64,000 nucleotides of DNA from Firmicutes bacterium HGW-Firmicutes-7. GTDB taxonomy: Bacteria > Bacillota > Clostridia > Lachnospirales > Vallitaleaceae. A program made the translations under genes and the position numbers. The DNA is taken from the NCBI GenBank assembly GCA_002841375.1, contig PGZO01000002.1, positions 124,001 through 188,000 on the forward strand. Reading direction: 5' to 3'. Shown piece after piece: positions 43,084 through 51,668 of the stretch; positions within the stretch are counted from its first letter, which is position 1, and each line of letters begins with the position of its first letter. The notes beneath the pieces were generated by a model. It made no database searches. It saw only the letters and a list, made by a program, of their open reading frames with translations, and was not told the origin of the DNA.

Positions 43084-44166
43084 CTAATCCCATCGAGTAA
43101 ACTCTCTATCTTTAAAAGGAAATTCCATATAATATTCTTTAGTCGTTTTATTATTTGAAACAGTAATTTTATATTCCATCATATCACCATCTTTTAAATC
43201 AAAAACACCCTCAGAAGGTTTCCAAGTTAAAGTGTCCGGTAATTGATAGATTTGACTCCCTACATCAAACCTAGTTGAACTAGTTTTGTACATTTTAATA
43301 TTGTCAGACGTATATGTTAAATATTCAAAGTCAAAACCTTTCCCGATAATTGTATTTAAATTTGGGTGACTGATACACTCGGTTGTAAACCAATGCTCTT
43401 TTTCTCCTACATATTCTAAATGATTTTCAACATGAATCCCATGATAAGCAAAATCATATTTTGCAGTAAAATATTTAACATAAAATTCAGGCTCAATAAA
43501 CGTTTCATCAACTTCAACAATTTCAACAATTGGTTCTTCTTCGATTACTGGCTCAACTTCCTCGACTTCAACTACTTCAAAGTCTAAAAATCTTATCAAC
43601 ATAGATACTGCTTCTGCTCTCGTTGCTGTATGATCATAATTAAAACTACCATCAGAACGACCAGTAATTATTTTAGATACGTACATTCTAGCAACATGAT
43701 TTTGATAATCGCTAGGAATATCGTTGTAATCGGTAATTAAATTTTCAATATTTTCAATATCAGCATCATATTCTAATGCTCTAGAAAGCATTCTTGCAAT
43801 TTCTCCACGAGTAATATTTAAGTTGTAATCATCAAAATCACTTTCATTAGCATATTTTTCATCAAATGCTTTTTTCATATATAAATCAGCCCAATGACCA
43901 CCAACAGCATTGCCAGGATCATTATGTAGTGCCTTTATCATAATCTTAGTAAATTCAGCACACGTTATAGTATTATTAGGCTTAAAGCTACCATCATCAT
44001 ATCCATTTATTACACCCATACTAACTAGCTTTTCAATTTCATCTTTAGCCCAATGATTTTTTATATCATCAAACGTGATATTATTAGTTGATGTTGATTC
44101 TGCCTTAATAGATAAAGTGCTAAGTAAAATTGTAAAAGTTAAAACCATAATAAATATTTTTTTCAT
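43084..44166 (-). CDS. Secreted S-layer-homology (SLH) protein
   Basis: The 360-residue protein has a signal peptide (MKKIFIMVLTFTILLSTLSI) and three SLH units: DIKNHWAKDEIEKLVSMGVI with YDDGSFKPNNTITCAEF (about 33-80), GGHWADLYMKKAF (about 88-140) and SKIITGRSDGSFNYDHTATR (about 160-205). A Glu/Val-rich linker leads to a beta-rich C-terminal domain. It would bind secondary cell-wall polymer. As ICE cargo it may alter the donor surface. ATG at 44166 follows AAAGGATGATTCAATT. Confidence 0.82.
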   Translation of the reverse strand: MKKIFIMVLTFTILLSTLSIKAESTSTNNITFDDIKNHWAKDEIEKLVSMGVINGYDDGSFKPNNTITCAEFTKIMIKALHNDPGNAVGGHWADLYMKKAFDEKYANESDFDDYNLNITRGEIARMLSRALEYDADIENIENLITDYNDIPSDYQNHVARMYVSKIITGRSDGSFNYDHTATRAEAVSMLIRFLDFEVVEVEEVEPVIEEEPIVEIVEVDETFIEPEFYVKYFTAKYDFAYHGIHVENHLEYVGEKEHWFTTECISHPNLNTIIGKGFDFEYLTYTSDNIKMYKTSSTRFDVGSQIYQLPDTLTWKPSEGVFDLKDGDMMEYKITVSNNKTTKEYYMEFPFKDREFTRWD

Positions 44167-44323
44167 AATTGAATCATCCTTTCATAATAAACAAATAATT
44201 AATTGAATTGGGTACACAAGCCATAGTCTAAAATAATAGAATAATCATTAATTCTTGCAATATTAATCAAAATACATTATTTTTTTATATTATTTTTTTC
44301 TGCTTTCATAATTTCAAATAGCC

Positions 44324-44431
44324 TTAATAAGGTGAAGTAGCAAGATATTTAGATTCGATTTTCACATGTTCTTTTAGATGTTCATACTTTATTGGAGATA
44401 TTCTCTCTTTAGCACTATCATCGACTGTCAT
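44324..44431 (-). CDS. Possible 35-residue peptide
   Basis: The frame begins MTVDDSAKERISPIKYEHLK and ends ATSPY, starting four bases after the membrane protein stop. AAGGG lies 11 bases upstream, so the ribosome site is weak. It could be a small partner protein or a gene remnant. Confidence 0.3.
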   Translation of the reverse strand: MTVDDSAKERISPIKYEHLKEHVKIESKYLATSPY

Positions 44432-44435
44432 GTAA

Positions 44436-45359
44436 TTACGGACCCTTTATACACTCCAAATTTCTTTCACGCAGTTCTATAAAGAAGAGACTCCAAACAC
44501 AACTCACTAAATAGGGTAAAGTTATGCCATTTAAAATACTAGTAAGTATGTTTTTTATATCTTCTTCCGTAACCCCTAATTCATAAGCTACTAATTTATT
44601 TATTATATAATTGGACATGTCTCCCAACAGGTACATCAAATATGATAGGGTTGTAAAAGTAGCTATCATAAGTTGAATAGAAACCCTCACTTCCTTAATA
44701 TTCTTAATTGGAACCAAATAAACAATTGAATTAATAAAAAGTAAAGATAATATAATTACAATCACCATTATTGCTGTATCATTAATAATCCTTATGCTTA
44801 ACAGTTTACTATTAACTCCAATTAATCTTACAAAGTCAAAGCATAAATATGATATAATCGGAGCACTTATCATAATAACCAATAATCTTCGAACGCTATC
44901 TGCGCTTTTAATAACCCAATAACCATAAAAACACAAAAACATAATTCCAAGATTAGCATAAAGAATTATATCAATTATGAGTGAATTAATTGAAAATATA
45001 TTGTTAATAAAAACCATACTAAACATATTGAAATAAAACAGTGCTACCGAAAAATTCTTTACAAATCTTGATACTTCCATCCGTCCTTTAATAGTAGCAC
45101 TATTGATAAAATAATAGATCGAATATACTACTGCACACAAATAATGAGTACTAACTAAAAAATAAATAATAGATGGAGCTTTAAAGTATCCTAAATCAAT
45201 TAGTATTGCAAAAATGTACAGTAAGCCAAACTGTAAATAATAAGGTATGTACTCATTTTTATCTAATAACTTTTTAGCATTCTTATAATACCCTCTAATG
45301 ACTTTCTTAAAAACTGTAGTAATCCATTTTATTGTCAATAATGCAATTTTACCAATCAA
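44436..45359 (-). CDS. Polytopic membrane protein of unknown family
   Basis: The 307-residue protein has about seven or eight membrane helices, a basic amphipathic N-terminus (IKWITTVFKKVIRGYYKNAK) and no catalytic motif that I can identify. It starts with TTG at 45359, five bases after GGAGGAG. A strong palindrome overlies its leader. It may be an effector or sensor in cargo block 3, but that is speculation. Confidence 0.6.
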   Translation of the reverse strand: MIGKIALLTIKWITTVFKKVIRGYYKNAKKLLDKNEYIPYYLQFGLLYIFAILIDLGYFKAPSIIYFLVSTHYLCAVVYSIYYFINSATIKGRMEVSRFVKNFSVALFYFNMFSMVFINNIFSINSLIIDIILYANLGIMFLCFYGYWVIKSADSVRRLLVIMISAPIISYLCFDFVRLIGVNSKLLSIRIINDTAIMVIVIILSLLFINSIVYLVPIKNIKEVRVSIQLMIATFTTLSYLMYLLGDMSNYIINKLVAYELGVTEEDIKNILTSILNGITLPYLVSCVWSLFFIELRERNLECIKGP

Positions 45360-45398
45360 TTTGACTCCTCCAAAAAACTAGTAATTATGTCTGCTAAC

Positions 45399-45446
45399 TA
45401 CGGTATTACGACATTAATGTCGCAAATACCGTAAATTATTATATCA
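45399..45446 (-). promoter_or_regulatory. Extended -10 promoter with large palindromic operator
   Basis: On the minus strand TGA-TATAAT (-10 at 45438-45443) is followed four bases later by a 35-base near-perfect palindrome (45399-45433) with core CGACAT-TA-ATGTCG and outer arms TACGGTATT/AAATACCGTA. It could be an operator at the start site or an RNA hairpin in the leader of the 307-residue membrane protein. Confidence 0.55.
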
Positions 45447-45535
45447 CATACGACCTTTTATAGAAATCTTATTTTACCATTTTCAGTTTTCAATGTTCAG
45501 CACTTCACTATTTACCTATCGATAGTTTTCTGATC

Positions 45536-46060
45536 CACAACTAATAATACTATGTTCCAAACCATATTCATTGCAAAGTTCATTAGAATAATCTTTGAGT
45601 TCTTTTAGTTCTTTGCGTGATTGTTGCCACTTGCGTTCAGTTTCAAAACTTACTGAACTTATTATAAAGTGAGTATGACTATGGGGCTTGTCTACATGTA
45701 TAATTGCTAAAATTTCAAAATCTTTAAATATTTCTGTACCAATTAGTTTAAGGGAGTTTCATGCAATATCGCTGGTGGTAATTTTTCTTCTGGATGATAA
45801 GAATGAACAAAATGAACAAATTGCCTTCCATCATCTTTTCTATATATACCCTTGGTTACCATCATTTCATCATAAGCTGATTCTGGGCTACAGTTTATTC
45901 CTGAAATTAAACCTGGAAATATCTTTTTTTCTTTAGTAAACACACAGTATCTTCATCTATATTCACTTTTGATTTATCTTTGTTCTACAACATATTCTAC
46001 TGCTCGCATTAGTTTTTTCTTACGTTTGTTCTTTGGATTAATAAATTTAACAATTCCCAT
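45536..46060 (-). pseudogene. Decayed relaxase copy
   Basis: The region is a broken copy of the relaxase at 40964-42052. It starts MGIVKFINPKNKRKKKLMRA at 46060, stops after VVEQR, continues in another frame with GINCSPESAYDEMMVTKGIY and then as IIHVDKPHSHTHFIISSVSF and EYGLEHSII. Frameshifts and stops interrupt it, and the C-terminal half is missing. Its start overlaps the end of mobC, the usual mobC-relaxase arrangement, so this may be the original relaxase locus. Confidence 0.85.
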
Positions 46061-46347
46061 ATTTCATTCATTTTCTCCTTTATTTGTATTAGATCCTTTC
46101 CTTGAACGACTATAATTTTGCCTTGATGGCATAGGGTCGTTAGTTGATTGATATTGTTACCTATCTTTTTTAGCTCTTTTGTCAACTCTTTAATGTTGCT
46201 TCCGCCTTCAATTACAATTAATTTTTTATCTAGAGCAACAGCTCTTAAATACTCACTGGTATTAAGAGCTGCTTCTATAGCCTTTTGTTCTATTTTTCTT
46301 AACTCGTCATCGTCTACTCTAAATGATGGTTTGTTATTTCTACTCAT
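46009..46347 (-). CDS. mobC: MobC-like relaxosome protein
   Basis: The 112-residue protein has the MobC pattern: FRVDDDELRKIEQKAIEAAL, NTSEYLRAVALDK and KELTKELKKIGNNINQLTTL, i.e. a ribbon-helix-helix-like start and helical C-terminal half. MobC helps the relaxase melt oriT. ATG at 46347 follows AAGGAG. Its natural partner downstream is the relaxase pseudogene, so the intact relaxase 4 kb away would have to use it in trans. Confidence 0.82.
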   Translation of the reverse strand: MSRNNKPSFRVDDDELRKIEQKAIEAALNTSEYLRAVALDKKLIVIEGGSNIKELTKELKKIGNNINQLTTLCHQGKIIVVQGKDLIQIKEKMNEIWELLNLLIQRTNVRKN

Positions 46348-46383
46348 TATGGCTCCTTTTTATTTAGTAAAAATTTTAAATAA

Positions 46384-47742
46384 CTACACTTCCAACTCCC
46401 AGTCGTCTTCGACTTCAATACCATTTTCCTTTTCATCTTCACCATAAAACTCAATATCTTCATAGCAAGCTACATTCTCAGCCTTTGACATAAGTTGATT
46501 CTTTTCTTTAAGTGATATAATGGTTTTGCTTTGTTCATTACAGTGGATAACATCCAATAATTCAATTCTGATAGGGCTAAAAATATTAGATAGCTTTTGT
46601 GATATATCAACTAATACTCTATTATTCGGATCGTTTTGTTCTTTTACTATAACCAATATATGTACAGCATTATTTGCCAGGACTGATTGCAATAGGTCTC
46701 TTGGACTTAGTGTTCTTTCAACTTTTTTTATTCCAATAATTTTATTCTTAGTATCCAGCAAGCCAATAATTACTTCTTTATCTTTTTCTTTTGCAAATCT
46801 CTTTTCAAATACTTCATATGCTGATGACGGACTATTAATGGCTTCCTCTTCTACCACCCTTATCAACTGTTGGGCGTTGATAAATTTGCCTATCCCATTT
46901 TCTAATAAATCTTTTTCAGTGGTACTTAGATCACATCCATTATAATTACTAGAATTACAAATAATATCAATTATCCTTCTTAGACTAACTTTAGGTAATT
47001 CATTGTCTTTAACTGTTAGTGATTCCAGTTTCTGCAAAGAAACTTTTGTAAGTTCAGAGATATGATATAACAACCTCTTCCCATGCATCATAAGCAGTTT
47101 ATCGAACGCGGGATTTGATGTTGGAACATTATTGATTTCTTCGAAAAGTTTTGGGTAATCAACAGCCATAGATTGATATGAATTGCTTCCGACTATTATA
47201 TGGTCCGTAATCTCAATCCCTAACGGCCTTAGTATGTCAATTATATTCATAGTAAGCGCTATGTCTTCTCTACTTGGCACTGATACTCCTGAAGGATGGT
47301 TATGACAGCAAATAATCTTTTCAGCTTCATATTCTAGTGCAGTCCTAACTACATCTCTAGGTGGTACCAAAGCTGCATTAATATCACCTTTACAAATTAC
47401 TACAGTTTTTATTAAGGTGTTGTCTTTTTTTAACAAAGCAACTACAAAAACCTCTCTATCTTTCTTGGTGACAAGAACGTTTTTGAAATAATTTGAGTAT
47501 ACATCTTTAAAAGGTGCTTCAGTCTCAACATCATTTAAATAATCATTTATTATATTGTAATTTACAAATACTTTTCTTAAATAATTAATTGCTTTTTCCT
47601 CTTCTCGACTGGGATTTATACTTGATGGTCTTTCAACTACATTTGATAACTGCGTTTCTTTAGAATAATCAATTATGCGTTCTCTTCTTATTCCAGTAAA
47701 TTTTACTAACACATCTATGAGATCGTTTTCCGATTTAATCAT
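46384..47742 (-). CDS. RadC-type JAB protein with a second, degenerate JAB domain
   Basis: The 452-residue protein has an N-terminal RadC/JAB domain with the metal motif CCHNHPSGVSVPSREDIAL at about 144-162 and an upstream catalytic-type Glu region. The C-terminal part (about 300-410) looks like a second JAB unit (EVIIGLLDTKNKIIGIKKVE, SPRDLLQSVLANNAVHILVI), but the HNHPSG position reads KEQNDPNNR. So one domain appears active and one inactive. RadC-like proteins are frequent in ICEs; their biochemical role is not settled. The C-terminus is EDDWELEV, one of the shared tails. Confidence 0.82.
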   Translation of the reverse strand: MIKSENDLIDVLVKFTGIRRERIIDYSKETQLSNVVERPSSINPSREEEKAINYLRKVFVNYNIINDYLNDVETEAPFKDVYSNYFKNVLVTKKDREVFVVALLKKDNTLIKTVVICKGDINAALVPPRDVVRTALEYEAEKIICCHNHPSGVSVPSREDIALTMNIIDILRPLGIEITDHIIVGSNSYQSMAVDYPKLFEEINNVPTSNPAFDKLLMMHGKRLLYHISELTKVSLQKLESLTVKDNELPKVSLRRIIDIICNSSNYNGCDLSTTEKDLLENGIGKFINAQQLIRVVEEEAINSPSSAYEVFEKRFAKEKDKEVIIGLLDTKNKIIGIKKVERTLSPRDLLQSVLANNAVHILVIVKEQNDPNNRVLVDISQKLSNIFSPIRIELLDVIHCNEQSKTIISLKEKNQLMSKAENVACYEDIEFYGEDEKENGIEVEDDWELEV

Positions 47743-47778
47743 TAGTTATAAACTCCTTTAGTTTAATAATTTTTTGCA

Positions 47779-47804
47779 CAAAAAAAGAGTGCCTATGACA
47801 CTCT
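47779..47804 (-). terminator. Rho-independent terminator
   Basis: AGAGTG pairs with CACTCT over a seven-base loop, followed on the minus strand by TTTTTTT. It lies 16 bases after the DUF6075-like gene. Confidence 0.7.
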
Positions 47805-47819
47805 AAAAATCTCCTATGT

Positions 47820-48209
47820 TTAAAACCATCCAGCAAAACTTTTATCCAAGACTTGATTTTCTTTTCTCAGATCAGGAAACCGAATTCTTATGGCTTCAAT
47901 TGCAATGTCAAAATTTTCTGCGTAAATCGAGTTAAAAATATTTGATACAGTCGCCAATTCACCGCATGAATCATTGTAAAGATTAAAAGCTAAACATATT
48001 AAGGCCGTGGAACTTTTGTCAAGAACAGAACTTTCGTCGTTTTTTAGATCAACTAATTTAATGTTTCTTTCTTTAAAATCGTAAAAGTAATCAACTCTGC
48101 TGTTCAGATCTTCGTTACTTGCTAAAATCCAAAACAAAGCTCTTCTTTTTAGATCCTTTTCATCTGTACCATCTTTTTCTACCAATTCTTTAAATGTGTA
48201 ATGCTTCAT
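47820..48209 (-). CDS. DUF6075-like ICE protein
   Basis: The 129-residue protein begins MKHYTFKELVEKDG and has RALFWILASNEDLNSRVDYF, FKERNIK and CLAFNLYNDS, the signature of a small ICE family (DUF6075-like) of unknown function. It has no membrane segment. ATG at 48209 follows GAAGGAGATACAAT. Confidence 0.65.
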   Translation of the reverse strand: MKHYTFKELVEKDGTDEKDLKRRALFWILASNEDLNSRVDYFYDFKERNIKLVDLKNDESSVLDKSSTALICLAFNLYNDSCGELATVSNIFNSIYAENFDIAIEAIRIRFPDLRKENQVLDKSFAGWF

Positions 48210-48269
48210 ATTGTATCTCCTTCGAATTAAATTATTAATTTATAGTAGCATATCAATCTAGATAAATAA

Positions 48270-48375
48270 ACAGAGGGCGTGGGAAACCTCCCACATATTC
48301 AGGGTCAAGGGGGAGGTAAACTCCCCTTTGCAAGCTGTTCAAGGACGAACGTCCGACGAACGGGATGCTTGCCTG
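48270..48375. other. GC-rich multi-hairpin block (candidate oriT or structured RNA)
   Basis: The block is much richer in G and C than its surroundings and folds into nested stems: GTGGGA/TCCCAC (48279-48294), CAAGGGGGAG/CTCCCCTTTG (48306-48330), and an outer GCAAGC/GCTTGC (48330-48372) enclosing GTTC/GAAC and GGACG/CGTCC. It lies upstream of radC, mobC and the relaxases. Such a layout is usual for oriT, but no nic site can be proven. Overlapping small frames on the plus strand have no ribosome site. Confidence 0.5.
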
Positions 48376-48382
48376 CTATATT

Positions 48383-49108
48383 TTATCTTTCCAATTCCCA
48401 ATCTATACATTCTCTCCCCAAATCTATTTCTTTATTTATTTCAGCTAACATTTCTACTTCTTCTGTTTCAACTGTTACTTCATGCTCTTTTTGATATGAA
48501 CGTAAATTTCTAAGTACTTGCAGCTTATTAATTGGCTCTTCTCTGTTTCCTCTATCAACTATTTTCTCAATAGCTAGAGGATATAGTTTGTTTATGTAAG
48601 TTTCATATTCTTTTGAGTTATAATCAATGGAATATTTGTCAAGAACTTCATAGGCGTTACCAACAATACGATAGGTACAATCACCAAAAGCTGCTATCTC
48701 TACATAGTGTTTTAGTTCATATCCATCAGATTCTTCAAATCTACCCATATTATCTTCGGTATAAAATTCTTTATAAACATCTATACCTAAGATCTCTTTA
48801 CTTGACCAATAAAGATTCCATCCATCAGGATCTAATGGTTTTAATAGTTCAAATACTTCTTTTGCATCATAGCTTTTGAGTCTTTTAAGTGCTAGCTTAA
48901 TTTCTATATCTAATTCACCAGACAAACTTTTAATTGTATTTTTGTAAATATCTCGACTATCCTTATGATCATTGACTTCATGACTAACTTCAGTATCTTC
49001 ATTTTTTAATTCATTATTGTTTTTACTTTCTAAATCTTGTATTTGTTTAATTTGCTCTTCTTTAATAGAGAAAAATCTGTGGAACAGTGTTTTTATTTTT
49101 TTAATCAT
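48383..49108 (-). CDS. Hypothetical ICE protein with acidic-Trp C-terminal tail
   Basis: The 241-residue protein has a basic start (MIKKIKTLFHRFFSIKEEQI), a charged low-complexity stretch and a helical region with LKRLKSYDAKEVFELLKPLD and DGYELKHYVEIAAFGDCTYR. The end is GRECIDWELER. No known catalytic motif is seen. Its tail resembles those on the RadC, Toprim and DUF5348-like proteins. It starts at ATG 49108 behind GGAGGATGCTAT. Confidence 0.55.
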   Translation of the reverse strand: MIKKIKTLFHRFFSIKEEQIKQIQDLESKNNNELKNEDTEVSHEVNDHKDSRDIYKNTIKSLSGELDIEIKLALKRLKSYDAKEVFELLKPLDPDGWNLYWSSKEILGIDVYKEFYTEDNMGRFEESDGYELKHYVEIAAFGDCTYRIVGNAYEVLDKYSIDYNSKEYETYINKLYPLAIEKIVDRGNREEPINKLQVLRNLRSYQKEHEVTVETEEVEMLAEINKEIDLGRECIDWELER

Positions 49109-49152
49109 ATAGCATCCTCCAGTTTTATTGTGTTAGGTTATTGAATAAGAAA

Positions 49153-49725
49153 TTAAATTTCTATTTCCCAATCATCGTTCTGTTCTAAATCTCTATGACC
49201 AACTTTGGCAAATTCAATATCCCATAGCGGTATTGATCCAGTGTCGCACCCATGACTATCCATTACTACGAGGTAATATCCTGTATCCCAATTAGAGTTA
49301 TATTCAATATGTCCATTAACCCACTCGCCATGATACAATACTGAAATATGTGCACCGCAAGATATTGGTAAACCATCAATTTCATATTTTCTTGTATCTT
49401 CATTAAAAGAAAAATTTGTATTACTTACTTTATTTTCATACTCAATTAAGTCCCAACATTCCGTTAGATCGTGATCTATTGCAATGCTGATCCAAAGATC
49501 TCCTAATCCATTAAATCCAACATCAGTTACAATTATCGTCCATGTATCATTCAAGTCATAATCATAAAAGCTTTCGCCTTCTTCAATTTCTTTATTCATT
49601 ATTGCCTTTTTTTCTGGCGTAAACTTCACCTTGTATTTATGTGTCCAATCTGCCCGGGCATTTTTGATAATATTATCTTCTAATACTTCATAACCTCCAA
49701 AACCAAGAATGTCTTTTATATTCAT
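49153..49725 (-). CDS. Hypothetical ICE protein, DUF5348-like second half
   Basis: The 190-residue protein has an N-terminal part with KYKVKFTPEKKAI and TWTIIVTDVGFNGLGDLWIS and a C-terminal beta part ISVLYHGEWVNGHIEYN...GYYLV, similar to small DUF5348-like domains. It ends EQNDDWEIEI. The function is unknown. The ATG at 49725 follows AAGGAG. Confidence 0.55.
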   Translation of the reverse strand: MNIKDILGFGGYEVLEDNIIKNARADWTHKYKVKFTPEKKAIMNKEIEEGESFYDYDLNDTWTIIVTDVGFNGLGDLWISIAIDHDLTECWDLIEYENKVSNTNFSFNEDTRKYEIDGLPISCGAHISVLYHGEWVNGHIEYNSNWDTGYYLVVMDSHGCDTGSIPLWDIEFAKVGHRDLEQNDDWEIEI

Positions 49726-49769
49726 CTAGACTACTCCTTTCATATATTTCTTTTCCTCATTACATTTTA

Positions 49770-49955
49770 CTATTCTTCTCTATATTGACTATCAAGTTGT
49801 TTCGCTATAGAAACATTTAATTTCATTAATATGTTATACTCTTCCGTATCAGGGTCATCAAAATGATTTTTTTTATTAAGAATAGCAACCAATTGTTTTG
49901 TTATACAGTCTTGAAGTAATACAATTTCATTTTCATTTAATTCTATTTTTTTCAT
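49770..49955 (-). CDS. Small hypothetical protein, 61 aa
   Basis: The acidic, helical protein begins MKKIELNENEIVLLQDCITK. ATG at 49955 follows AAGGAGATTTAAAAG. No motif is recognised. It lies in a run of small ICE genes. Confidence 0.5.
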   Translation of the reverse strand: MKKIELNENEIVLLQDCITKQLVAILNKKNHFDDPDTEEYNILMKLNVSIAKQLDSQYREE

Positions 49956-50009
49956 CTTTTAAATCTCCTTAATCAGCAATATGTTTCATATTTTTTATTT
50001 CCTTATAGT

Positions 50010-50360
50010 CTAAATTTGCTCGTATGCCCCACATAATTCCGGGTTTGTATCTTCATCGGGACAATCCTTATCATCTTGATGTCTGCAATCCGTACACTCA
50101 TGATGATATATTCCCATACAACCTAATTCATCTAAACAAGCTTCGTCATCTTTCGTATCTAATGGCATGCACCAAGTTCTTTCCATATCATATCCACAAT
50201 ATGGGCATTTTGGTTCTTTATGTGTCAACTTAAGTAAAGTGGTTTCGACTTGATACATGCTTAAAATCGCTTCACCGTTACACATAAGGCATTCATATTT
50301 TGCTAAATTGTCTTGGTAGTAATTAGTGTGTATGTTGTATTTTACTTTTATATCCTCCAT
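50010..50360 (-). CDS. Cys-rich zinc-ribbon-like protein
   Basis: The 116-residue protein has several Cys pairs: YECLMCNGEA, EPKCPYCGYDM, ELGCMGIYHHECTDC and DCPDEDTNPELC. The first two pairs can form one zinc ribbon and the rest a second site. It may bind nucleic acid or act as an adaptor; no family is recognised. ATG at 50360 follows AAGGAGAAACG. Confidence 0.55.
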   Translation of the reverse strand: MEDIKVKYNIHTNYYQDNLAKYECLMCNGEAILSMYQVETTLLKLTHKEPKCPYCGYDMERTWCMPLDTKDDEACLDELGCMGIYHHECTDCRHQDDKDCPDEDTNPELCGAYEQI

Positions 50361-50404
50361 CGTTTCTCCTTATAGATTAAGTTGATAGTTAAAATTTGAT
50401 AAAG

Positions 50405-51592
50405 CTATAATTCTATTTCCCAATCATCATGACCTAATTCCCCTCCCTTTTCTTCTACTAATTGCCAATGGATGAGTCGGTCAAAGGTATAAAAACTTTT
50501 CGTACATGCTTCTCCAGTAGAGTTATCAATACCAATCATCTTCCTGCCATCCCGATAATAAAATCTTCCCAAAGGTTCTTTTGTTTCTATGATTTTAGTT
50601 GCATCATTTTGATTAATCTCAATTAGTGTTCTGTTTTGCAATTCTTTATCCCAATCGATATCGGGAAATCTTTCTTTGATTTCTTTTGCCCTAACCAGAC
50701 TTTTTAGATCCTCATTATAATCATTGTGAGTGGGATATCGTTCTTCTATCTCATAATTGTTATACTTGTTTTTAATCCGCTCTACACCCCCTCGACCGGC
50801 ACCATCATTATTCAAGCATAGTGTGATTTTATTAATTTCTGGATACATTTCTAAATAATTTTCTAATGCTCTATCACCAACTCCTCCAAGGGATATTACA
50901 TGATGGTTAAATTGCTGCAAGTTAAATTGTTTTTCTATAGTCAAATAACTTAATGTCTCTACTGGTGACTCAAATACAAATAATTCCTTATCTATTCCTT
51001 GAATTGAAAAAGGAAATGCTTTATCTGAATTTTTAGCATCTCCTTTAAAGGCATCAACGTTTGTATTTGTACTTCTTAGGTTTGCGTATTTGGGATGTCC
51101 CTCTTTATCTGTACCAATAAATACGCAGTTTCTATGAATATCCTCATAAATCTTATTTTCTTTTATTAACTCGCTTAAAATTGAACTATCAATTTTTCTT
51201 GTTTGTGTTAAATAAGCTGCCATGTGTTTATAAGTATCATTTTTTTCTGGTAACACAAATTCTATATTAGCTACATGATCATTTATATCTCTTTTTATGG
51301 GCAAGTAGGTTAACTGATTTTCTAATCCTAGTAATTCTTTAATACTTTCAACCCATGTTTTTTTGTGTAAGAACATTATGAATTGAATTGGTCCACCTCC
51401 ACCTTCTTTTTGAAAGCAATTCCAACGGTTTTCAATAGGATTAACATATAGACCGCCATATCCATCTATTTTGTATGAATAGTCATTAATTCTTTTGATA
51501 TTTAAGCCCTGAGATGTTGCATAGTTTAAAATATCAACATTGTTTGCCTGTTGTATTTGGCTATCACTAAATCGTAGTTTTTCAAAGCTCAT
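50405..51592 (-). CDS. DUF3991/Toprim primase-like protein
   Basis: The 395-residue protein has an N-terminal DUF3991-like zinc-binding-type region (DILNYATSQGLNIKR, GGLYVNPIENRWNCF, GGGGPIQFIMFL) and a Toprim_2 domain (KELFVFESPVETLSYLTI, ITLCLNNDGAGRGGVERIKN). The Glu of FES and the Asp pair region mark the Toprim metal site. Such proteins are seen as primases of ICEs and could prime the complementary strand in the recipient. The C-terminus is ELGHDDWEIEL, one of the shared tails. ATG at 51592 follows AGGAGGTGTAAA; ten upstream codons lack a site. Confidence 0.8.
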   Translation of the reverse strand: MSFEKLRFSDSQIQQANNVDILNYATSQGLNIKRINDYSYKIDGYGGLYVNPIENRWNCFQKEGGGGPIQFIMFLHKKTWVESIKELLGLENQLTYLPIKRDINDHVANIEFVLPEKNDTYKHMAAYLTQTRKIDSSILSELIKENKIYEDIHRNCVFIGTDKEGHPKYANLRSTNTNVDAFKGDAKNSDKAFPFSIQGIDKELFVFESPVETLSYLTIEKQFNLQQFNHHVISLGGVGDRALENYLEMYPEINKITLCLNNDGAGRGGVERIKNKYNNYEIEERYPTHNDYNEDLKSLVRAKEIKERFPDIDWDKELQNRTLIEINQNDATKIIETKEPLGRFYYRDGRKMIGIDNSTGEACTKSFYTFDRLIHWQLVEEKGGELGHDDWEIEL

Positions 51593-51614
51593 TTTACACC
51601 TCCTGTTATATAAC

Positions 51615-51636
51615 AAAAACAACCTGTATTAGGTTG
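51615..51636 (-). terminator. Terminator after parB
   Basis: CAACCT pairs with AGGTTG over a five-base loop, followed on the minus strand by TTTTTG. It is 33 bases after the parB stop. Confidence 0.6.
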
Positions 51637-51668
51637 CAAAATTGGGTATTGAAATAAAACTGTAATTT

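Noticed and set aside
48279-48513. Plus-strand frames across the GC-rich hairpin block
   Set aside because: They are frames opposite a real gene and a hairpin block, with no start signals.
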